Shown here: in pieces, positions 1 through 4,702 of the stretch
Layout: every line of letters begins with the position of its first letter
Numbering within the stretch: position 1 is the stretch's first letter
IMG/VR virus record: IMGVR_UViG_3300030117_004633
Span: 1-33,314 of that record
Reading direction: 5' to 3' (one strand)
From: a virus
DNA: 33,314 bases
Made by a program: the position numbers and the translations under genes
The notes under the pieces: generated by a model
Seen by the model: only the letters and a program-made list of their open reading frames with translations
Database searches by the model: none
Told to the model about the DNA's origin: nothing

Positions 1-39
1 TATATCGGCGACTTTGCCAAATTACAACAGACGCAATAA
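1..39 (+). CDS. Possible 3' end of a rightward gene cut by the left edge
   Basis: The first 12 codons of frame 1 read YIGDFAKLQQTQ and end at a TAA, and a hairpin followed by a short T tract lies 16 bases later. That is what the end of a transcribed gene would look like. Twelve codons are too few to identify a family or even to be sure this is coding, so this is inference from the terminator position. If it is real, transcription enters the window from the left and stops before the non-coding region. Confidence 0.3.
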   Translation, partial: YIGDFAKLQQTQ

Positions 40-55
40 TCCGAAGTAATTGATT

Positions 56-76
56 AAGGTCTTTGAGACCTTTTAA
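56..76 (+). terminator. Short Rho-independent-type hairpin
   Basis: AAGGTCT (56-62) and AGACCTT (66-72) form a perfect 7-bp stem with a 3-nt TTG loop, followed by TT and an AT-rich stretch. The T tract is short. The structure is symmetric, but the T tract is better for rightward transcription; it could also end the leftward transcript predicted from 244. Confidence 0.45.
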
Positions 77-243
77 GTATAAAATCGTCGTGATTTAGTT
101 GGTCTGTTTATTTGCCAAAAGTATATTAATAGTAATTTCTCGACTACTTCGAGCATCTCTCCTGAGGGAGAGCTACTCTCGTGTCTCGAAACATTAATTT
201 AATTAATTGTTGGTTGGCGGTGTCACTCTCTAGATTTAGTATA

Positions 244-272
244 ATTATACCATATTTTTCGACACAAATCAA
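244..272 (-). promoter_or_regulatory. Leftward sigma-70-type promoter
   Basis: Read on the minus strand, TTGATT (272-267) is followed by exactly 17 bp and a perfect TATAAT (249-244). The predicted start is near 237. Nothing downstream is clearly coding, so the product may be a short untranslated RNA running to the hairpin at 56-72. The spacer also contains a TTTGTGT box found again at 373-396 and 11432-11456. Confidence 0.55.
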
Positions 273-372
273 ACAATATTTTTGACCAGGTCGATGTGTA
301 AGGGATTCCTGATGCTTTCTTCTAACAAAAATAAAGTGCATTTTTGCTTATCTAAAAATTTTTTGACTTGAT

Positions 373-396
373 ATTATAGGGTAAATCGAACACAAA
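373..396 (-). promoter_or_regulatory. Possible activator-type leftward promoter (TTTGTGT box plus TATAAT)
   Basis: On the minus strand a TTTGTGT box is followed 11 bp later by TATAAT (378-373), but the normal -35 position has no consensus match. The same box lies 12 bp before the TATAAT at 244. A box 11-13 bp upstream of a -10 element resembles the arrangement of T4 middle promoters, which need the activator MotA. That comparison is by spacing only; the box sequence differs, and no MotA-like gene is recognised here. Confidence 0.25.
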
Positions 397-432
397 TATT
401 TCTTGGTGTCGTAAATGTGTGAGTTGGAGTGG

Positions 433-819
433 TTAAAAAGAAAAGTTAAGACGTAACCCAATTTGATGGTTATTCAATACAGTGTCAATGTATATACCAT
501 TCATGATACCAAGTACCAAAGTCCTCTGGTCGGGGTATCTATCGAGTAGATAGTATGCTGAGACTGTTGTTATGAGTTTAAGTGAAACTACCTCTACTCT
601 TTTTGGTTGTGTACCAAGTAGAGGATTTGTCTCGATAAGATTACACATTGTGTGACATTCTATGAGACGTTGTTTGTCTATAAGGTCAAAAGTCTGACCT
701 GTGTCTATTATATTCAAAGCAATATAAGACTTCCACAAGTTCTTATCTAGAGTATCCCAGTCTTCGTAGGCTCCAAATACTGGAGTCGAAAATAATAGTA
801 GTAGTAATATTCTTACCAT
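433..819 (-). CDS. Secreted or membrane-associated conserved phage protein
   Basis: This is the last gene of the leftward operon, encoding 128 aa. It starts with a clear signal peptide: a basic VR, a leucine-rich core, then a likely cleavage site after TPVFGA around residue 17. The mature part begins with a WDTLDK-type motif, has a central NPLLG motif near residue 67, and two moderately hydrophobic stretches (about residues 77-92 and 100-112). Small phage proteins with the same WDT...NPLLG pattern are common and unnamed. Its ATG overlaps the 3' end of the bS21 gene by 7 bases, suggesting translational coupling. Periplasmic or inner-membrane location is inferred; the function is unknown. Confidence 0.7.
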   Translation of the reverse strand: MVRILLLLLFSTPVFGAYEDWDTLDKNLWKSYIALNIIDTGQTFDLIDKQRLIECHTMCNLIETNPLLGTQPKRVEVVSLKLITTVSAYYLLDRYPDQRTLVLGIMNGIYIDTVLNNHQIGLRLNFSF

Positions 820-1022
820 TTTGGTGGGGGTCCGAGTTGATTTTGTTTTTGTTTTTTGAGTGCACGAGCGCGTCCTGCTGCTTTCTTGCGATTGCGTTTT
901 GCAGAAGGTTTTTCAAAGTATTGTTTATCTCTTACAGTTTGTAGCTTACCAGACCGTTCAACTTTGCGTTTGAATTGTCGAAGTGCTCTTTCAAAGTTTC
1001 TATCTACTATTACACTTGTCAA
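813..1022 (-). CDS. rpsU: Ribosomal protein bS21
   Basis: This 69-aa, very basic protein has the bS21 pattern from end to end: a V-x-V-x-R-N-F-E-R-A-L start, F-K-R-K-V-E-R-S-G in the middle, the family hallmark YFEKPSAKR near residues 35-43, and a lysine/arginine-rich tail. Bacterial bS21 is about 55-71 aa and sits on the 30S platform near the anti-Shine-Dalgarno region, where it helps mRNA selection. Phage-encoded bS21 genes are known in pelagiphages and many uncultured marine viruses. The natural expectation is that it replaces or supplements host bS21, biasing initiation during infection. It overlaps both neighbours by a few bases in a four-gene leftward operon. The C-terminal tail GPPPKW is unusual. 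Confidence 0.93.
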   Translation of the reverse strand: MTSVIVDRNFERALRQFKRKVERSGKLQTVRDKQYFEKPSAKRNRKKAAGRARALKKQKQNQLGPPPKW

Positions 1023-1279
1023 CGGAAAGCCTTTGCGTCATTTTCAGTAATCTGTCGCATGAGTCTTCCCAAATCGTTTGCGATACCAAAATGGTTATCG
1101 AGTGTGACTTGTAGAAACTTTACAACCCATGCCATATCAAATTGAAACTGTGGGTCGTTTGTGTCGACTCCGAGTTTTTGCAACTCTTCGATGAGTGATA
1201 CAGAGAGTTCTTCATTTAACTCTATGCTTCTTTTTTGGCGAGTGTAATACTCACCAGTGAATTCTATTACTTTTCCCAT
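1019..1279 (-). CDS. Conserved hypothetical protein upstream of bS21
   Basis: This encodes 86 aa beginning MGKVIEF. An in-frame ATG lies 30 bases further upstream, but the 1279 start has a proper AGGAG site 6 bases before it, so I prefer it. The protein is acidic in the first half, helical throughout, and has no membrane segment or recognisable catalytic motif. The middle contains DTNDPQFQFDMAWVVKFL, a pattern seen in unnamed small phage proteins. Its last codons overlap the bS21 start by 4 bases, so the two are probably translationally coupled. The function is unknown. Confidence 0.7.
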   Translation of the reverse strand: MGKVIEFTGEYYTRQKRSIELNEELSVSLIEELQKLGVDTNDPQFQFDMAWVVKFLQVTLDNHFGIANDLGRLMRQITENDAKAFR

Positions 1280-1281
1280 AT

Positions 1282-1461
1282 TTATCTCCTCGTGGAGTCG
1301 AAACTCCACCCTTTCTTTCTCAGTCTTTTTACCCGACCTCTGATTGCGTTTTCGGTTCTATCTGGAAAGATGTGTAGGAGTTCTTTTAGCTTCATTGAGC
1401 CATAGTATTCTTTTAGAAGTCTATCTTCTTTTTCTGTCCAGTCGGGTGTTTTGCCTCTCAT
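1282..1461 (-). CDS. Small SANT/Myb-like DNA-binding protein
   Basis: This is the first gene of the leftward operon, 59 aa, starting at the ATG at 1461 behind GGAG about 13 bases upstream. Residues 8-52 look like one SANT/Myb-type helix-turn-helix unit: a conserved W8-T-E-x-E-D start, a central KLKELLHIFPDRTENAIRGR segment where the second and third helices should lie, and a basic RVKRLRKKGW end. The same layout appears once in the 10965 protein and repeatedly in the 14240 protein. A sequence-specific regulator or nucleoid-type DNA binder is inferred. Its stop codon lies only 3 bases before the next start, and its last codons contain a UUCG hairpin next to that gene's ribosome-binding site. 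Confidence 0.75.
   Translation of the reverse strand: MRGKTPDWTEKEDRLLKEYYGSMKLKELLHIFPDRTENAIRGRVKRLRKKGWSFDSTRR
1292..1309 (-). promoter_or_regulatory. UUCG-capped mRNA hairpin before a ribosome-binding site
   Basis: On the minus strand, GTGGAGT (1309-1303), TTCG (1302-1299) and ACTCCAC (1298-1292) form a perfect 7-bp stem with a TTCG loop. It lies inside the last codons of the SANT-like gene and ends a base or two before the AGGAG of the gene at 1279. It could slow ribosomes, protect an mRNA end, or tune re-initiation. There is no U tract on the leftward side, so it is not a normal terminator. Confidence 0.5.
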
Positions 1462-1489
1462 ATTTGTTATAAATCTCCTACTTTTCTAT

Positions 1490-1518
1490 ATTATATACTA
1501 TGGGAATATAAAAGTCAA
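1490..1518 (-). promoter_or_regulatory. Leftward sigma-70 promoter of the bS21 operon
   Basis: Read leftward, TTGACT (1518-1513), 17 bp, then TATAAT (1495-1490). The predicted start is near 1483, about 22 bases before the ATG at 1461. It is divergent from the promoter at 1550, with 31 bp between the two -35 boxes. Confidence 0.85.
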
Positions 1519-1549
1519 GAGTTATTTTTAGGTAAGTCGTAAATAAATG

Positions 1550-1578
1550 TTGACTTTAAAGGTTAAATGCTATATAAT
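1550..1578 (+). promoter_or_regulatory. Rightward sigma-70 promoter
   Basis: TTGACT (1550-1555), a 17-bp spacer and TATAAT (1573-1578). The predicted start is near 1585, leaving a short leader containing GGAG before the ATG at 1601. It starts the long rightward gene series. Confidence 0.85.
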
Positions 1579-1600
1579 ATATAAAATTGGAGAAAATACT

Positions 1601-1747
1601 ATGCAGGAATTAGAATTTGTAACGATGATGGTCATAATGATTAGTTGTGCCTATACATCATTTCAACTTGGAAGAAAGGAAGGAATACGTAATGCTATCT
1701 TATACTTTGAAGACGAAGGAATTATTGAACTCGAAGATAAGGACTAA
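1601..1747 (+). CDS. Small single-pass membrane protein
   Basis: This encodes 48 aa beginning MQELEFV. The start is set by GGAG 8 bases upstream; an in-frame ATG at 1547 lies upstream of the promoter's transcription start and cannot be used. Residues about 5-21 form one hydrophobic helix, followed by an FQLGRKEG segment and an acidic C-terminal tail. Its position directly behind a strong promoter suggests early expression. One-helix proteins of this kind are frequent in marine phages and have no assigned role; I cannot tell a holin-like or host-modifying role from sequence. Confidence 0.65.
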   Translation: MQELEFVTMMVIMISCAYTSFQLGRKEGIRNAILYFEDEGIIELEDKD

Positions 1748-1758
1748 AAAAATTTTTC

Positions 1759-1787
1759 TTGACTTTTGATACAAAATTTAGTATAAT
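1759..1787 (+). promoter_or_regulatory. Sigma-70 promoter of hsp20
   Basis: TTGACT (1759-1764), 17 bp, TATAAT (1782-1787). The expected start is at about 1794, at or next to the ATG at 1795, and leaves a leader of roughly 185 nt before the hsp20 ATG at 1981. Confidence 0.85.
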
Positions 1788-1794
1788 AGTAGTA

Positions 1795-1863
1795 ATGAAA
1801 CTTCATCTATTACAGATGGAGTTCTTCAAGTTCCAGCGTCAGCTGGGGGAGGGTTGGATGTAA
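1795..1863 (+). CDS. Possible leaderless 22-codon upstream peptide
   Basis: An ATG sits 7 bases after the -10 element, matching the geometry of the leaderless starts at 6176 and, within one base, 10598-12473. It opens 22 codons, MKLHLLQMEFF and onward, ending in TAA at 1861. The same bases also form RNA stems, so it may be pure leader RNA. If translated, it could act as a leader peptide that changes the folding of the hsp20 leader. There is no homology evidence. Confidence 0.3.
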   Translation: MKLHLLQMEFFKFQRQLGEGWM

Positions 1864-1980
1864 ACTCACTACTTTGCAATGAAGATTAGATTTAGTCAGT
1901 TTATGGGAATTTTTTAATATAACCCGAGATGCCGAAAGGGTCTCACAGAAGTAGCCGAAAGGTACTAATAGGAGAAAGAA
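1795..1980 (+). ncRNA. Structured 5' leader of hsp20, possible cis-regulatory RNA
   Basis: A long leader with several inverted repeats. CTTCAT (1801-1806) pairs with ATGAAG (1879-1884) to enclose about 85 nt. Inside lie CATCT/AGATG (1804-1808 with 1814-1818, which competes with the outer stem) and CCAGC-GTCA-GCTGG (1833-1846). Further on are two hairpins with the same 9-mer GCCGAAAGG at 1931 and 1954: GAGA..CC-GAAA-GG..TCTC (1926-1944) and AGTA.CC-GAAA-GG.TACT (1950-1966). The second ends 3 nt before AGGAG (1970-1974). Because the gene encodes a heat-shock protein, an RNA thermometer or ligand-sensing leader is plausible, but it matches no class I can name. Confidence 0.5.
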
Positions 1981-2403
1981 ATGGTAGTACATACATTACC
2001 GACAATACACGACCTAAACAGGTCATGGATTGGAGCAGATCGTTTTTTCGAAAGGTTCGCTTCAATGCCTACATACGAAGATAATTCGTATCCACGTTTC
2101 AATGTAACAAAAGACGGAGACAACTATCAAATAGAAGTTGCGCTTGCGGGTTACAAGAAAGAGAATATAATCGTAGAAAGAGTAGAAAATATTCTCTCGA
2201 TTCATGGAGAAAAGAGTCTGAAAGATGTGGCAGATGAGTCATATTTACACAGGGGGATTACACGAAAAGCGTTCAAGAGAAGCTTCACCATATCTGACGA
2301 TGTCAGAATTGACCAAGCATCTTTTGTTGACGGCATTCTAACGGTAGACCTTCATGTCGAAATACCAGAGGAGAAAAAACCAAGACAAATTGAAATAATT
2401 TAG
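1981..2403 (+). CDS. hsp20: Small heat-shock protein, Hsp20/IbpA type
   Basis: This encodes 140 aa. An N-terminal segment with DRFFERF is followed by the alpha-crystallin domain at about residues 36-125, including YPRFNVTKDGDNYQIEVALAGYKK-type strands and an IHGEKS strand. The C-terminal tail PRQIEII carries an I-x-I/V-type anchoring motif that in this family packs into a neighbouring subunit. Such proteins hold unfolding proteins without ATP and form oligomers in the cytoplasm. Phage hsp20 genes are well known in cyanophages and T4-like marine phages, where they may protect virion or replication proteins. It has its own promoter at 1759, a long structured leader, and AGGAG 6 bases before the ATG. 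(Motif residues are quoted in short form.). Confidence 0.95.
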   Translation: MVVHTLPTIHDLNRSWIGADRFFERFASMPTYEDNSYPRFNVTKDGDNYQIEVALAGYKKENIIVERVENILSIHGEKSLKDVADESYLHRGITRKAFKRSFTISDDVRIDQASFVDGILTVDLHVEIPEEKKPRQIEII

Positions 2404-2444
2404 GTATTTATACCTTACAATCACAATAAGGAGAATAGACAGTG

Positions 2445-2579
2445 ATGTTAGAGGATTTTCTATTTAGAGGAGAAGATCCTTTGAAAGTACTAAAGGGTTT
2501 AGGGAGTCAGGTGTTAATGTTAACACCCTTCGTATTCATAGTATGGTCAGTGGTAGGATTTTACAACTGGGCAACTTAG
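2445..2579 (+). CDS. Small hydrophobic one-helix protein
   Basis: This encodes 44 aa beginning MLEDFLF, behind AAGGAG 11 bases upstream (a GTG one codon earlier, at 2442, has tighter spacing and is possible). Residues about 23-41 are strongly hydrophobic (LTPFVFIVWSVVGFY), a likely single membrane helix. A 16-bp palindrome (about 2510-2525) falls inside the coding sequence. It sits between hsp20 and the Fe-S carrier gene. The function is unknown; a holin-like or regulatory membrane peptide cannot be excluded. Confidence 0.55.
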   Translation: MLEDFLFRGEDPLKVLKGLGSQVLMLTPFVFIVWSVVGFYNWAT

Positions 2580-2598
2580 TACTAGGTCTTGAGTTAGA

Positions 2599-2901
2599 AT
2601 GATAACAATAACCGAAATAGCAAAGGATAGAATCACAGAGAGGCTGGGGAAGGATTTCCTCCGCCTCTCACTTTCGGGTGGTGGGTGTAATGGCTACCAG
2701 TATTTATGGGACATACACGAAGGAAAGCCCAACAATGATGACTTTGTTATTGAGGACAGAATAGTGATTGATAGTTTTAGTATGCCTTATCTGCATGGAA
2801 CTATCATAGATTGGAAAGAGTCTCTTGTAGAGACAGGATTTGAAATACACAATCCAAATGAGCAAACAGCTTGTGGTTGTGGTGTTTCAGTAGGATTTTA
2901 G
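2599..2901 (+). CDS. A-type iron-sulfur carrier, HesB/IscA/ErpA family
   Basis: This encodes 100 aa covering nearly the whole family domain. The three family cysteines are present: C30 in SGGGCNGYQY, and C92/C94 in the C-terminal ACGCG motif followed by VSVGF. In bacteria these proteins bind Fe-S clusters or iron and pass clusters to client enzymes. Phage copies occur in cyanophages and marine metagenomes and are regarded as auxiliary metabolic genes. Clients could be host photosynthetic or respiratory enzymes, but this window offers no obvious phage Fe-S client. The stop is followed one base later by the lysozyme ATG. The spacing before its own ATG has no strong SD, so it may be coupled to upstream translation. 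Confidence 0.93.
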   Translation: MITITEIAKDRITERLGKDFLRLSLSGGGCNGYQYLWDIHEGKPNNDDFVIEDRIVIDSFSMPYLHGTIIDWKESLVETGFEIHNPNEQTACGCGVSVGF

Positions 2902-2902
2902 A

Positions 2903-3337
2903 ATGAAAGTAAGTCAGGATTGCGTAGAATTAGTAAAGCACTTTGAAGGATTCGAAGATACTGCATACCTATGCCCAGCAAATGTATGGACTATAGGGTA
3001 TGGCAGAACTCGTAATGTAAAAGAAGGGGACAGGATAACAGAACCCCAGGCCGAGAGAGATTTACTTGAAGAACTGGAAGAGTTTAAACACCAAGTATTA
3101 AACTCAGTAAAAGTAGAATTAAAACAAAATGAACTTGATGCATTAACATCATGGACATATAATTTAGGAGTAGGAAACTTAAAAAGTAGTACACTTCTGA
3201 AAAAATTAAATGCTGGAAATAAAAGTGAAGTACCAGCAGAAATGATTAGGTGGAACAAAGCAAACGGAAAAGTATTAGCAGGATTAACGAAGAGAAGAGA
3301 GGCGGAAGCAGAATTATGGGCAAAGGAAGTAGTATAA
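2903..3337 (+). CDS. Endolysin, GH24 lysozyme
   Basis: This encodes 144 aa, a phage lysozyme that cuts the glycan strands of peptidoglycan. The GH24 catalytic pattern is E-8aa-(D/C)-5aa-T: here E15 (in FEGFED), C24 (in YLCPA) and T30 (in WTIGYG). Cysteine replaces the aspartate of T4 lysozyme, as in some other phage endolysins. The family motifs SWTYNLGVGNLKSSTLLKKLN (about residues 74-94, quoted loosely) and GLTKRREAE near the C-terminus are intact. There is no signal or SAR helix, so export should need a holin. Spanins and membrane proteins follow downstream, giving a lysis cassette. The next gene starts inside its last 22 bases. Confidence 0.93.
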   Translation: MKVSQDCVELVKHFEGFEDTAYLCPANVWTIGYGRTRNVKEGDRITEPQAERDLLEELEEFKHQVLNSVKVELKQNELDALTSWTYNLGVGNLKSSTLLKKLNAGNKSEVPAEMIRWNKANGKVLAGLTKRREAEAELWAKEVV

Positions 3338-3492
3338 GACCTTATAACAAAGCAAAGTTTGATAAAAATTGGGATAGGATTTTTAAAGTCCGAAAAGGCA
3401 CAAAAGCCAAACAGACTCAAGTTCACAAGGATAAAAAGAAAGAAGAAAAGAAAAACCCAAGTGAAAGTTGGACATATGAGTTCAGATTATGA
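3316..3492 (+). CDS. Small basic conserved phage protein (MGKGSS family)
   Basis: This encodes 58 aa. It starts MGKGSSIRPYNKAKF and continues DKNWDRIF, a pattern found in many phages next to lysozyme or replication genes and never assigned a function. The second half is lysine-rich (KKKEEKK), probably disordered or nucleic-acid binding. I prefer this ATG because the family start matches; an in-frame ATG upstream lies deep inside the lysozyme gene. It overlaps lysozyme by 22 bases and the following gene by 4. Confidence 0.7.
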   Translation: MGKGSSIRPYNKAKFDKNWDRIFKVRKGTKAKQTQVHKDKKKEEKKNPSESWTYEFRL

Positions 3493-3728
3493 GTAACATA
3501 AAAGAAAAAGCACAGGAATTTTGGTTATGGTTTGTATCAAAACTATTTCCTAGATATAAATTATTTGTAAGTTATAATGCTATCTGGGGCGATGCAGATG
3601 ACCAAGAATACACAGTAAAGAAATTTTTAAGTAAAAAACCAAATTGCTTAAAGTTTATAACCCACGAAGGCGATAAAGTAGAGATAACAGGAGCCGAAGG
3701 GTTAAATTATAGGATAGAACAAATATGA
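3489..3728 (+). CDS. Hypothetical protein in the lysis cassette
   Basis: This encodes 79 aa. An amphipathic to hydrophobic start (EFWLWFVSKLFPRYKLFV, residues about 10-27) is followed by a likely beta-rich acidic domain ending in GLNYRIEQI. It may be membrane-associated through the aromatic N-terminal helix. It overlaps both neighbours in ATGA-type junctions, so it is likely translated with the lysozyme and spanin genes. I do not recognise the family. Confidence 0.6.
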   Translation: MSNIKEKAQEFWLWFVSKLFPRYKLFVSYNAIWGDADDQEYTVKKFLSKKPNCLKFITHEGDKVEITGAEGLNYRIEQI

Positions 3729-4123
3729 ATCAAGTATTTATAGGAATAATAATCGTATTAGGACTCGGAAGTTATTGGTTATATAGTGAGAATGTGACAT
3801 TAAAAGCTAATAACGCTGCATTAGAAGGTGCAGTAGAGGAACAAAAACTAGCGATGGAAAGTTTACAAAATGACTTTGCCACGCAAACCACAGCACTAAA
3901 TGAAATGACTATGAAGAGTCAAGCAGCACAAAGAGAGTTGAATAGATATTCAGATTTTATTCGTAACTATAAATTAACTGCTAAAATTTTAGATAATCCA
4001 GTAGAAATGGAAAGGAAAATAAACAATGGAACAAAACATATATTCGAGGAAATCGAAGAACTTAGTAATGTTGTTGACGACCTCGATGATGGTCTCCAGC
4101 TGCAGTCTAATACCCAAAACTAA
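3725..4123 (+). CDS. Inner-membrane spanin subunit (Rz-like)
   Basis: This encodes 132 aa with the i-spanin layout: one N-terminal membrane helix (residues about 3-20, with little before it), then a long periplasmic region rich in heptads, E/Q/L and alanine (about 22-75), a hinge, and a second helical part. i-spanins bridge to an outer-membrane lipoprotein and fuse the membranes at the last step of lysis. The next gene begins inside this one in a different frame and encodes a lipoprotein, the classic overlapping Rz/Rz1 arrangement. Identification rests on topology and context because spanins share little sequence. Confidence 0.75.
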   Translation: MNQVFIGIIIVLGLGSYWLYSENVTLKANNAALEGAVEEQKLAMESLQNDFATQTTALNEMTMKSQAAQRELNRYSDFIRNYKLTAKILDNPVEMERKINNGTKHIFEEIEELSNVVDDLDDGLQLQSNTQN

Positions 4124-4412
4124 AGAGGTAGAAATAATATCAAAACCACTTGAACGAACTTTCGTTCAGCCTGTTATGCCTAGAGAGATAGACTTAAAAC
4201 AGCCTGCGTGGTTTGTAGTTACACCTGATAACTTCGAAGACTTTAAAGCAAGAATAGTTGACCAAGAAGGGGAATTGGTATTCTTAGCTATGTCAGTACC
4301 TGACTATGAAGTGATGGCATACAATATGCAAGAACTGAAAAGGTACATTACAGAAATGAAAGATGTAGTAGTATATTACAAGACAATTACATCACCCCAA
4401 GAACAAAATTAA
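4026..4412 (+). CDS. Outer-membrane spanin lipoprotein (Rz1-like)
   Basis: This encodes 128 aa starting with a basic-hydrophobic signal and the lipobox-like VSSC, giving lipidated C26. Starts at 4026 (AAAGGA 9 bases upstream) or 4068 (MLLTTSMM) both keep the signal. The mature protein is proline-containing at first, then has a folded acidic domain. It overlaps the i-spanin gene by 98 bases in another frame. It is longer than lambda Rz1 (60 aa), so it resembles the larger separate o-spanins. The role is inferred: outer-membrane anchor that meets the i-spanin C-terminus. A terminator-like riboswitch region follows. Confidence 0.72.
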   Translation: MEQNIYSRKSKNLVMLLTTSMMVSSCSLIPKTKEVEIISKPLERTFVQPVMPREIDLKQPAWFVVTPDNFEDFKARIVDQEGELVFLAMSVPDYEVMAYNMQELKRYITEMKDVVVYYKTITSPQEQN

Positions 4413-4537
4413 ATCGTTCATTCACTCTAAATGTAGCAGTGAACGGAAGTAGGCAGGACGCCGAAGGAACGCATCTTCATTTTAACTAGAAGATGGTTTT
4501 TAAATTTTACATCTTCGCAAAAAGAAAGGAGATGATT
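4413..4537 (+). promoter_or_regulatory. Downstream-peptide (glutamine) riboswitch
   Basis: The bases match the glutamine-binding Downstream-peptide/glnA RNA family. P1 is CGTTC (4415-4419) with GAACG (4467-4471). P2 is TTCACT (4421-4426) with AGTGAA. The conserved CGGAAGTAGG core follows, then P3 GGC/GCC and the hallmark CCGAAGGAACGC. A short YRG-repeat peptide gene follows, as in cyanobacteria and cyanophages. The expression platform carries CATCTTC at 4472 and again at 4510, with GAAGATG between them at 4489. CATCT at 4510 can also pair with AGATG (4530-4534) inside the ribosome-binding site. Glutamine-controlled folding is therefore likely to decide transcription, translation, or both. Confidence 0.88.
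4472..4500 (+). terminator. Terminator-like hairpin in the riboswitch platform
   Basis: CATCTTC (4472-4478) and GAAGATG (4489-4495) form a 7-bp stem with a 10-nt loop, followed by GTTTTTAAATTTT. This looks like an intrinsic terminator directly behind the aptamer, although the stem is AT-rich and modest. GAAGATG can instead pair with the second CATCTTC (4510-4516), which would act as an anti-sequestering structure. Confidence 0.5.
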
Positions 4538-4693
4538 ATGGCAAACTCATATAGAGGTGCTAATAAAGTTAATACCAACAAAGCAGAACTTGTAGAGCAA
4601 GAGTTCATTTATAGAGGTATTAAGTACATTAGTGCAAAACAGCCAACTCAACCACATGATGGAATATATCGTGGTGTAAAAAGAGTTGCGTAA
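4538..4693 (+). CDS. Riboswitch-controlled YRG-repeat peptide (DUF4278-like)
   Basis: This encodes 51 aa with three YRG elements: YRGANKV near the start, YRGIKYI in the middle and YRGVKRVA at the end. Short proteins with YRG-x-x-Y repeats (DUF4278-like) are the typical product behind Downstream-peptide riboswitches. The ATG at 4538 is chosen because AAAGGAG ends 6 bases before it; an ATG at 4532 overlaps the SD. In cyanobacteria, related short peptides under glutamine riboswitches are linked to nitrogen control through glutamine synthetase; whether this phage peptide acts that way is unknown. Confidence 0.8.
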   Translation: MANSYRGANKVNTNKAELVEQEFIYRGIKYISAKQPTQPHDGIYRGVKRVA

Positions 4694-4702
4694 AGGAAAC
4701 TT

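Larger units (their letters stand above)
77..432. other. Non-coding, hairpin-rich left-end region
   Basis: No convincing gene lies in these roughly 350 bases. Visible structure includes two adjacent inverted repeats, CTCGA/TCGAG (about 139-153) and CTCTCC/GGAGAG (about 157-172), an AT palindrome near 192-206, and two leftward promoter-like sites ending at 244 and 373. A leftward transcript from 244 would carry both hairpins and end near the stem at 56-72, so a small RNA is possible. A role as a regulatory hub or origin is only inference; no iterons are visible. Confidence 0.5.

Noticed and set aside
144-341. A 65-codon leftward open frame in the left non-coding region
   Set aside because: It has no ribosome-binding site, no family pattern, contains a promoter-like site within, and overlaps inverted repeats. 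It is better read as non-coding.
856-1050. A rightward frame inside the bS21 gene
   Set aside because: The leftward bS21 reading is unambiguous, and the rightward frame has no RBS or family features.
2510-2525. A 16-bp palindrome as a possible operator
   Set aside because: It falls within the small gene at 2445, far from any promoter element, and may simply reflect coding sequence.
2914-3426. A 170-codon leftward frame opposite the lysozyme gene
   Set aside because: The rightward strand encodes a complete GH24 enzyme. The opposite frame is serine/phenylalanine-rich low-complexity translation typical of the complement of AT-rich genes.
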